From positions 1-5,201 of the forward strand of contig DAOTTW010000159.1 of the NCBI GenBank assembly GCA_034437615.1: 5,201 nucleotides of DNA, given 5' to 3'. Made by a program: the position numbers and the translations under genes. Numbering within the stretch: position 1 is the stretch's first letter; each line of letters starts with the position of its first letter. The DNA is from DAOTTW01 sp034437615 (GTDB taxonomy: Bacteria > Chloroflexota > Anaerolineae > Aggregatilineales > Phototrophicaceae). The notes under the pieces were generated by a model. The model was not told where the DNA came from and did no database searches. It saw nothing but the letters and a program-made list of their open reading frames with translations. Shown piece by piece: positions 1-5,201 of this stretch.

Positions 1-12
1 CAGTGTACACTG
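1..12. promoter_or_regulatory. Perfect 12-base palindrome upstream of plsX, possible operator
   Basis: CAGTGTACACTG is identical to its own reverse complement over all 12 bases and ends 37 bases before the plsX start codon. With no loop it is unlikely to act as an RNA hairpin, but it has the symmetry expected of a site for a dimeric DNA-binding regulator. The position fits an operator or promoter-proximal site for plsX. A palindrome of this length is expected about once by chance in a window this size, so only its position supports a role. The window begins here, so a longer site cannot be excluded. No specific regulator is recognised. Confidence 0.3.
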
Positions 13-35
13 AAAGCATGTCGATTAATCAACCT

Positions 36-42
36 AGAGGAG
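36..42 (+). promoter_or_regulatory. Ribosome binding site of plsX
   Basis: AGAGGAG lies seven bases before the ATG at 50. It is the clearest correctly spaced Shine-Dalgarno sequence in the window and fixes the plsX start. Confidence 0.8.
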
Positions 43-49
43 CCAAAAC

Positions 50-1081
50 ATGCGTATTGCGCTAGATGCGCTAGGAACCGACGCACGCCCCGAACCAGAT
101 GTAGCAGGCGCTGTGCTGGCGGCAAGCGAATATAAAGACACGATTATTCTGGTCGGGGATGAAAACCGCATCCACACCGAAATTGCAAAACATAATACAT
201 CGGGGCTGACATTGGAGATTGTGCCCGCAGAACAAGAAATCCACATGGACGAGAAACCCAGCGAAGTGCTAAAGACAAAAACAGGCTCGTCAATGCATGT
301 GGGCATGGACCTGATCAAATCCGGCCAAGCAGATGCCTTCGTGACGATGGGCAACACAGGTGCGGCGCAGGCCATCGCCACCCTTAGCACCCTGCGCCGC
401 ATCAGTGGCGTTAAGCGCCCCGCCCTCAGCACCATCTACCCCGTAGCAGGCCGTCAGATGATCTTCCTCGATGTCGGTGCGAACGCCGACTCACGTGCTG
501 AGTGGCTGTTACAATTTGGGATTATGGGCAGCATCTACGCCGAAACCGCACTAGGTTTGAAGAATCCGCGAGTTGCGACGCTTTCAAATGGGGAGGAAGA
601 AGGCAAAGGCAATCAATTGGTCCGTGATGCACAAAACCACCTGAATGCAGCCTCTTTGAATTACGTCGGGCACATCGAACCCATCGAAATTACCCAAAAC
701 CGCGCCGATGTCGTCGTGATGGATGGCTTCATGGGTAATATCTTCCTGAAGACATTTGAAGGCAGCGTCAGTTACTTCACGGGCTTGCTGCGCGAGGAAA
801 TTAAATCAAACTGGACAGCAAAGCTGGGCGCACTGCTCATGCGAGGGGTATTCGGGCGTGTGCGGCAATATTTTGATACGGATGCCATCGGTGGTGCGCC
901 TCTCTTGGGCGTAAACGGTGTTGTTATTATCGGGCACGGAAGTTCATCCGCACGCGCCGTGAAAAATGCTATTAATCAGGCGCGTCAGGCTGTCGCAGGC
1001 GACACCGTCGCAGCGATCCGACAGGGGTTGGCACAGCAACAGGACCCCACACCGATAGACGCCATGACCCAATCGCAATAA
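50..1081 (+). CDS. plsX: Phosphate acyltransferase PlsX (acyl-ACP:phosphate acyltransferase)
   Basis: PlsX converts acyl-ACP and inorganic phosphate to acyl-phosphate, the donor used by PlsY for the first acylation of glycerol-3-phosphate. It works as a soluble dimer that docks on the inner face of the membrane. The 343-residue product has the normal family length. Visible family motifs are LDALGTD (residues 5-11), MDEKPSEVLKTKTGSSM (66-82), GNTGA (101-105), DVGAN (141-145), LSNGEEEGKG (178-187), VVVMDGFMGN (221-230), GGAPLLGVNG (281-290) and IIGHGSS (293-299). A hydrophobic/basic stretch near 258-272 falls where characterised PlsX proteins carry the helix that touches the membrane. The N-terminal motif deviates from the usual DAMGGD, and the segment before GNTGA reads VTM where SA is common. 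The start has a strong ribosome binding site. The usual neighbours rpmF (upstream) and fabH/fabD (downstream) are not seen; a TPR gene follows. The polar, Gln-rich tail (about 328-343) is probably disordered. The family assignment is very secure. Confidence 0.96.
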   Translation: MRIALDALGTDARPEPDVAGAVLAASEYKDTIILVGDENRIHTEIAKHNTSGLTLEIVPAEQEIHMDEKPSEVLKTKTGSSMHVGMDLIKSGQADAFVTMGNTGAAQAIATLSTLRRISGVKRPALSTIYPVAGRQMIFLDVGANADSRAEWLLQFGIMGSIYAETALGLKNPRVATLSNGEEEGKGNQLVRDAQNHLNAASLNYVGHIEPIEITQNRADVVVMDGFMGNIFLKTFEGSVSYFTGLLREEIKSNWTAKLGALLMRGVFGRVRQYFDTDAIGGAPLLGVNGVVIIGHGSSSARAVKNAINQARQAVAGDTVAAIRQGLAQQQDPTPIDAMTQSQ

Positions 1082-1113
1082 TCAACACACCAGCAGCAAG
1101 CGGTGCAAATAAG

Positions 1114-1134
1114 TGGCTGTGTGATGCACAACCA
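1114..1134 (+). other. Imperfect hairpin between plsX and the TPR gene
   Basis: TGG-c-TGTG at 1114-1121 can pair with CACA-a-CCA at 1127-1134. This gives seven base pairs, one C/A mismatch and a five-base TGATG loop. No T-run follows, so it is a poor candidate for an intrinsic terminator. It could be an RNA-processing or stability element, or chance. The rest of this gap (1082-1158) shows no recognisable promoter. Confidence 0.2.
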
Positions 1135-1158
1135 TCCTTCGTATGCGTAGATCTGACT

Positions 1159-1163
1159 GAGAG
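1159..1163 (+). promoter_or_regulatory. Weak ribosome binding site that decides the TPR gene start
   Basis: GAGAG sits seven bases before the ATG at 1171 but only one base before the in-frame ATG at 1165. The spacing therefore favours 1171 as the initiation codon. The match to the anti-Shine-Dalgarno sequence is modest. Confidence 0.4.
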
Positions 1164-1170
1164 CATGACT

Positions 1171-2403
1171 ATGGCAGAAACGTTACAATCCGTTCAGAAA
1201 TACATCGAAAACCACGACACGAAACGGGCAGAAATTGCGATTGCGCGTTTGCTGCGTCAAAATCCCACCAATGCAGCGCGGGTGAGGCTGCTGCTATACC
1301 GTGCACGTGTACGCCTACTGACAGATCGCCCCGGTGAAGCGACTCAAGACTTGCACGAGATAGGCACCCTCAATCAGCAGACGCTCGATCAACCGGAGGC
1401 GCTGGAATTACTTGCAGATGCCAATTTAGCACGCTTTGAAGCGGCTCAGGTTGGCTTTACGGACCGGGCTGACATCCATGCAGCGCAAGGAATCTACGAG
1501 CGCATCCTGACGCAAATGCCCAAATACGATAATAATGGCTGGGTACAATACCAGCTTGGCCGCATCCATTTGATGCTAGACCAGGTGCCAGACGCACAGA
1601 ACCACTTTCGTAAAGCCATGTTCATGCCTAGCCACGTGCAAGCCCTGACAGCCTACTGCTTTGAGCGCCTCGGCTTCATCGCTTACTACGAAGCACGCCA
1701 ACCCGAACAAGCACAAGTATTACTCGTCAAGGCCACACAAACCTACCCGGATAACGCATCCAAGCTCTGGCTTGTGCAGGTATACACATTGCTCAGTCGC
1801 GTTTTGCGCAGGCTACGACCAGATGAAGCGACCAGCGCGGCCCGCGAAGCTGTCCACATCGCAGGTAATATGCTGCATGACCGTCTGCCACTCGCAGAGG
1901 CCCTTTTCACACTTGCAGAGACGCTCTCAGCGCAACCAGACCGCGCCAGCGCCGTTATCGAAACCGTCAACCGATTTACAACCACAACAAAAACACCGTT
2001 AGGGGTTGATGTCACCTGGTCACGGATTTATGAAATGTTGGGTGATGCCTACTATCAGCTTAGCGACAATACATCCGCTATCGCAGCCTACGAGAACGTG
2101 CTGACCTACAACCCCGACCATCCCATGAAGGATAGCGTGCAGTTTCGCATCGCTAGCGCCCAATACAATCAAGGCGACTACCAGGGTGCAATCGACACCA
2201 TCACAACCTTGTTGACCGATGCGCGACGTGATGGCCAAGCAATGCAGGATCAGCGCGTATATTACTTGCTCGGTGACGCAAACCAAGCGCTAGGTCAGCA
2301 TCAGGCCGCCAAGCGTGCGTATGCACAACTAGACGCTGACAAGCAATCACAGGGCAGCGCACAACGGGCTACCCTTGTAAAAACCCGCCCTGACCCTTTA
2401 TAA
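1171..2403 (+). CDS. TPR-repeat protein of unknown function, cytoplasmic
   Basis: The 410-residue product (from the ATG at 1171; an in-frame ATG at 1165 would add Met-Thr) appears to be almost entirely helical tetratricopeptide-type repeats, which usually form protein-binding scaffolds. The clearest units, numbered from 1171, are about 281-315 (TWSRIYEMLGDAYYQLSDN then AIAAYENVLTYNP), 320-352 (VQFRIASAQYNQGDYQGAID) and 362-388 (YYLLGDANQALGQHQAAKRA). These show the expected pattern of small residues and aromatics. Weaker units are visible near 4-34, 125-153 (YQLGRIHLMLDQVPDAQNHF) and 157-193. No signal peptide, membrane segment, or catalytic or DNA-binding domain is seen, so a cytoplasmic scaffold or adaptor is inferred. 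The Gln/Lys/Arg-rich tail after about 388 is probably flexible. The gene lies about 89 bases after plsX and 72 before trmFO in the same direction, consistent with an operon. I do not recognise a named family, and TPR content alone does not give a function. Confidence 0.85.
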   Translation: MAETLQSVQKYIENHDTKRAEIAIARLLRQNPTNAARVRLLLYRARVRLLTDRPGEATQDLHEIGTLNQQTLDQPEALELLADANLARFEAAQVGFTDRADIHAAQGIYERILTQMPKYDNNGWVQYQLGRIHLMLDQVPDAQNHFRKAMFMPSHVQALTAYCFERLGFIAYYEARQPEQAQVLLVKATQTYPDNASKLWLVQVYTLLSRVLRRLRPDEATSAAREAVHIAGNMLHDRLPLAEALFTLAETLSAQPDRASAVIETVNRFTTTTKTPLGVDVTWSRIYEMLGDAYYQLSDNTSAIAAYENVLTYNPDHPMKDSVQFRIASAQYNQGDYQGAIDTITTLLTDARRDGQAMQDQRVYYLLGDANQALGQHQAAKRAYAQLDADKQSQGSAQRATLVKTRPDPL

Positions 2404-2466
2404 TCCTCCGAATCCAAATGATTCCCATTCTACTTTCAACGAATCTAACGTAATGCAACTATCGCT

Positions 2467-2471
2467 GAGGG
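2467..2471 (+). promoter_or_regulatory. Ribosome binding site of trmFO
   Basis: GAGGG lies four bases before the ATG at 2476. The spacing is slightly short but acceptable. It supports this start, which also places the FAD-binding glycine motif at the very N-terminus as in the family. Confidence 0.6.
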
Positions 2472-2475
2472 CCGT

Positions 2476-3846
2476 ATGTCGCAAAAAGTAGTCGTAATCG
2501 GTGGTGGCTTAGCTGGCACAGAAGCCGCATGGCAACTCGCAGAACGTGGTATCGCAGTCGATTTATACGAGATGCGACCCCAAAAACAGACAGGCGCACA
2601 TGTCTCGCATCGCTTGGCCGAACTCGTTTGCAGTAATTCGCTTGGCTCTAAGCTAGCAGACCGGGCAACTGGCTTGCTGCAAAACGAAGCGCGTACCCTG
2701 CGTTCACTCTTGCTGGATAAAGCAGACGATGCGGCAGTGCCCGCAGGCGGTGCGCTAGCCGTAGACCGCGAACGCTTTGCACAGGGCGTTACGGAGGCCA
2801 TCGAAGCACATCCGCTGATTAACGTGATACGCGAAGAAATGACACAGATTCCAGACGGCCCGACGATTATCGCCACTGGTCCGCTGACATCTATCGCACT
2901 CTCAGACGACATCGGCAGATTAGCAGGCCAAGAATACCTGTATTTCTATGATGCGCTCTCACCGATTGTCGATGCCACCACAATTAACATGGACATCGCA
3001 TTCAGGGCCAACCGTTACGGACGCGGTGACACCGACGAAGGCGATTACATCAACTGCCCACTGGATAAAGCAGAATACACACGGCTTGTGCAAGCCCTAT
3101 GTGAAGCCGAGGTCATCGAACTACGTGATTTTGAACGCGAAGACCCACACTTCTTTGAGGGTTGCGTTCCAGTAGAGCAGCTTGCAAAGCGCGGCGATGA
3201 TACGCTGGCTTACGGCACCATGCGACCGGTTGGTTTGCGTGACCCACGCACCGGCAAGCGCCCTTACGCCGTTGTGCGACTACGCCGTGATAACCTCGCA
3301 GGTAGCCTATACAACATCGTGGGCTTTCAGACGAACATTCGTTGGGGCCAGCAAAAAGAAATCCTGCGCCTGATCCCCGGCTTAGAAAACGCTGCGTTCG
3401 TGCGCATGGGACAGATGCACCGCAACACGTTCATCAATTCACCCACGCTACTGAACGCCACCATGCAATTTAGACGCCGCGACGACCTGTATTTTGCTGG
3501 CCAGATCACAGGTATTGAGGGCTACGTCGGCAACGTCGCAACGGGCTTGTTGGCTGGCATCAACATGGCACGCTACTTACAAGGTCAGCCCACATGGACG
3601 CTACCAGAGACCACAATGCTTGGCGCACTCTGCCACTACGTCACACACACACAGCCAAAACACTTCCAGCCCATGAAGGCTAATTTCGGCATCATGCCCG
3701 AACTCGATAAACACATCAAGGACAAACGTGCCCGCAAACAAGCCTACGCTGAACGCGCTTTAGAGCACCTGAAGGAGGCTATCATGTTGCTCAATGACCC
3801 GTACCTCACACACATACAAACAGCCACATCAGAGGCCACGCCCTAA
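2476..3846 (+). CDS. trmFO: Methylenetetrahydrofolate-tRNA (uracil-5-)-methyltransferase TrmFO
   Basis: TrmFO makes 5-methyluridine at position 54 in the T-loop of tRNA. It takes the carbon from 5,10-methylenetetrahydrofolate and the electrons from FAD/NAD(P)H, unlike SAM-dependent TrmA. The 456-residue product matches the family length. An N-terminal Rossmann dinucleotide motif IGGGLAG (8-14) binds FAD. ELVCSNSLGSKLA (49-61) holds Cys52 and HFFEGCVPVE (225-234) holds Cys230, matching the two functionally important cysteines of characterised TrmFO (C53 and C226 in Bacillus subtilis). Further conserved blocks are DYINCPLDKAEY (190-201), GTMRPVGLRDPRTGKRPYA (247-265), the HRNTFINSP block (315-323) and FAGQITGIEGYVGNVATGL (340-358), the C-terminal FAD-contact region. 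No key residue is missing. It is followed after 31 bases by hflX, which suggests co-expression. A relative in Mycoplasma capricolum (RlmFO) methylates 23S rRNA instead, so the RNA target is inferred; the tRNA role is by far the more common. Confidence 0.96.
   Translation: MSQKVVVIGGGLAGTEAAWQLAERGIAVDLYEMRPQKQTGAHVSHRLAELVCSNSLGSKLADRATGLLQNEARTLRSLLLDKADDAAVPAGGALAVDRERFAQGVTEAIEAHPLINVIREEMTQIPDGPTIIATGPLTSIALSDDIGRLAGQEYLYFYDALSPIVDATTINMDIAFRANRYGRGDTDEGDYINCPLDKAEYTRLVQALCEAEVIELRDFEREDPHFFEGCVPVEQLAKRGDDTLAYGTMRPVGLRDPRTGKRPYAVVRLRRDNLAGSLYNIVGFQTNIRWGQQKEILRLIPGLENAAFVRMGQMHRNTFINSPTLLNATMQFRRRDDLYFAGQITGIEGYVGNVATGLLAGINMARYLQGQPTWTLPETTMLGALCHYVTHTQPKHFQPMKANFGIMPELDKHIKDKRARKQAYAERALEHLKEAIMLLNDPYLTHIQTATSEATP
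3772..3778 (+). promoter_or_regulatory. Perfect Shine-Dalgarno-like sequence inside the 3' end of trmFO
   Basis: AAGGAGG occurs inside the trmFO codons for Lys-Glu-Ala. It lies five bases before an in-frame trmFO ATG (3784) and fifteen bases before an ATG at 3794 that is in the hflX frame. It could cause internal initiation or ribosome pausing near the end of trmFO. Equally, it may only reflect the Lys-Glu codons, which produce this sequence easily. Confidence 0.25.
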
Positions 3847-3862
3847 CCACCTGACCGTAACC

Positions 3863-3873
3863 AAAAGAAAAGA
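3863..3873 (+). promoter_or_regulatory. Purine-rich leader before hflX
   Basis: An eleven-base all-purine stretch (AAAAGAAAAGA) ends four bases before the ATG at 3878. It is a poor Shine-Dalgarno match but is the only plausible ribosome contact at that start. Because trmFO ends just upstream, hflX may depend partly on ribosomes arriving from trmFO. Confidence 0.35.
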
Positions 3874-3877
3874 TGCT

Positions 3878-5194
3878 ATGGAATTTCAAATCGAAAGCAC
3901 CCTACGCGAACGCGCTGTCCTGGTCGGGCTAGAGGTCCGCAGCACGCGCCCCTTGCTCAGCATCGAGGATTCCCTGTCTGAATTGGCATTGCTGGCCGAT
4001 ACTGCTGGCATGGAAGTCGTCGCGCAAACGTGGCAGGTACTCAATAACATCGACCCGGCCACCTTCATCGGCTCCGGCAAAGTGCAAGAAGTGCTGGCAA
4101 TGATGCAAGATCAGGAAGCGCATACTGTCATCTTTGATGATGAGCTGTCACCACGCCACCAACGCGAACTCGGCAAAATCTTGGGCGAAAATATTAAGTT
4201 GCTAGATCGTTCCGCGTTGATCCTGGATATTTTCGCCCAGCACGCTAGCACCCGCGAAGGCTATTTACAGGTTGAACTCGCGCAGTATGAATACCGCCTG
4301 CCGCGCCTCACTCGCCAATGGACGCACCTTGCGCGTCAGGCTGGTGGCGGTGGCGCACGTGGCGGCTCCGGTGGCGTCGGCTTGCGTGGCCCCGGTGAAA
4401 CGCAGCTAGAGGTCGATAAGCGCGAAATTGGCCGCAAAATTGCCAAGCTGCGCGAAGAACTGGAGAGCGTTCGCCAACATCGCAGCCGTCACCGTCAGCA
4501 ACGCCGCAAAACAGGCATTCCAGTCGTTGCGCTGGTCGGCTACACCAATGCAGGCAAATCCACCCTGCTGAACGCCGTGTCCGATGCGAAGGTCTACGCC
4601 GCAGATCAGCTTTTCGCTACGCTGGACCCCACAACGCGCCGCGTGACGCTTCCATCCGGGCGTGATGTGCTGTTTACGGATACCGTCGGCTTCATTCAGA
4701 AGTTGCCGACGACGCTCGTCGCCGCCTTCCGTGCCACACTGGAAGAAATCCTGGAGGCAGACGTGATCTTGCAAGTTGTCGATGTCTCGCATCCCAACGT
4801 AGACGCACACATTGAAGCCGTCGAGGATACACTCGCAGAAATCGACGCACCCAGCCATGTGCCGCGTGTGCTGGTGTGGAATAAGCTGGATCGTTGGCAT
4901 AGCCAACCTCTGCCGAGAATCACAACAGCAGGCGAATACGCCGGACAGGTAGCCGTATCCGCACAAGAGCAAGCCGGAATGCCGGATTTGCTACAAGCGG
5001 TAGAGGATGCACTCGCGGCACGCCTGCGCTATCTGGAGTTGCACATCCCCTATGAACGGGGTGATCTTGTCTCGCAGTTGTTTGATCTAGGCCGCGTGCT
5101 AGAGCAAAACCACACCGCAGAGGGCGTTATCCTGAAGGCAGAATTGCCAGTATACTTGATTGAACGTTACTTGCAGTATGAGCTTGATGCTTAA
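3878..5194 (+). CDS. hflX: GTPase HflX, ribosome-associated
   Basis: HflX is a GTPase of the Obg-HflX superfamily that binds the 50S subunit and, in studied bacteria, splits stalled or idle 70S ribosomes under stress. The 438-residue product carries an N-terminal HflX domain (about 11-165, with IGSGK at 64-68 and ELSPRHQRELGK at 89-100). Next is a glycine-rich linker leading into GLRGPGETQLEVDKR (168-182), then a basic helical, probably coiled-coil segment (about 177-212). The G domain has P-loop GYTNAGKST (221-229), switch region FATLDPTTRR (246-255), DTVGF (268-272), NKLD (335-338) and SAQ (361-363). A C-terminal domain (about 380-438) ends in the typical LPVYLIERYLQYEL. All GTP-binding motifs are intact. 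The frame is open further upstream to an ATG at 3794, but those 28 residues overlap trmFO, look unlike HflX (rich in His, Pro, Thr and Arg) and precede the usual family start, so 3878 is preferred. The older name, referring to high-frequency lysogenisation, does not reflect its role. Confidence 0.95.
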   Translation: MEFQIESTLRERAVLVGLEVRSTRPLLSIEDSLSELALLADTAGMEVVAQTWQVLNNIDPATFIGSGKVQEVLAMMQDQEAHTVIFDDELSPRHQRELGKILGENIKLLDRSALILDIFAQHASTREGYLQVELAQYEYRLPRLTRQWTHLARQAGGGGARGGSGGVGLRGPGETQLEVDKREIGRKIAKLREELESVRQHRSRHRQQRRKTGIPVVALVGYTNAGKSTLLNAVSDAKVYAADQLFATLDPTTRRVTLPSGRDVLFTDTVGFIQKLPTTLVAAFRATLEEILEADVILQVVDVSHPNVDAHIEAVEDTLAEIDAPSHVPRVLVWNKLDRWHSQPLPRITTAGEYAGQVAVSAQEQAGMPDLLQAVEDALAARLRYLELHIPYERGDLVSQLFDLGRVLEQNHTAEGVILKAELPVYLIERYLQYELDA

Positions 5195-5201
5195 ACCAGA
5201 C

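Noticed and set aside
23..30. GATTAATC, a second perfect palindrome in the plsX leader
   Set aside because: At eight bases, about twenty such palindromes are expected by chance in this window; nothing else supports a role.
34..435. Antisense open frame of 133 codons over the start of plsX
   Set aside because: It is a shadow of the conserved PlsX codons, with no family resemblance.
2410..2424. GAATC/GATTC inverted repeat with a five-base loop between the TPR gene and trmFO
   Set aside because: Only five mostly A/T pairs and no T-run afterwards, so it is too weak to call a terminator.
2453..2491. Twelve-codon upstream reading frame overlapping the trmFO start
   Set aside because: It has no ribosome binding site, the peptide is unremarkable, and it is out of frame with trmFO; probably chance.
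2445..2912. Antisense open frame of 155 codons over the start of trmFO
   Set aside because: The product is low-complexity (Ser, Ala, Arg) and opposes a clearly conserved coding region; no start signal is seen.
3642..3653. Six CA units inside trmFO, a possible slippage tract
   Set aside because: It encodes part of a normal TrmFO C-terminal region in an intact frame, and six dinucleotide units are short for phase variation.
4406..4972. Long open frame (188 codons) antisense to hflX
   Set aside because: It lies wholly inside a certain gene, is rich in Cys, Gly and Arg with no recognisable domain, and is explained by codon bias on the sense strand.
1082..5194. Apparent excess of C over G on the coding strand, as in parts of the TPR gene and the 3' part of trmFO
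   Set aside because: Stretches I counted by eye differ: C is about double G around 1681-1740 and more than double around 3601-3660, but G exceeds C around 4381-4440. No reliable skew or replication-strand claim can be made without a full computation.

Overview
This window holds four complete, intact protein-coding genes, all on the + strand. In order they are plsX (phosphate acyltransferase of phospholipid synthesis), a cytoplasmic TPR-repeat protein of unknown role, trmFO (folate/FAD-dependent m5U methyltransferase) and hflX (ribosome-associated GTPase). Gaps between genes are about 89, 72 and 31 bases. None contains a convincing Rho-independent terminator, so one co-transcribed unit is plausible but not shown. 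I see no tRNA, rRNA, CRISPR array, insertion sequence or attachment site.

The organism is a bacterium of moderate GC content. The PlsX N-terminus (LDALGTDARPEPDV instead of the usual DAMGGD..P form) reminds me of Chloroflexota (Anaerolineae-like) PlsX proteins, and the uncharacterised TPR gene would fit such a genome. This is a guess from recollection, not something the sequence proves. TrmFO restricts the choice somewhat, because many proteobacteria use SAM-dependent TrmA instead.

Layout: bases 1-49 are the leader of plsX, with a perfect 12-base palindrome at the very edge and a strong ribosome binding site. Then come plsX (50-1081), a gap with one imperfect hairpin, the TPR gene (about 1171-2403), a 72-base gap, trmFO (2476-3846), a short 31-base gap, and hflX (most likely 3878-5194). 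The last seven bases carry nothing recognisable.

How they may work together: trmFO and hflX both serve the translation machinery (RNA modification, and ribosome splitting or rescue). plsX feeds acyl-phosphate into membrane lipid synthesis. The TPR protein has no visible enzyme domain and could be a scaffold. No direct functional link between the lipid and translation genes can be read from the sequence. I did not find an obviously new system; the parts most worth a second look are the TPR gene, the palindrome before plsX, and the unusual neighbourhood of plsX.
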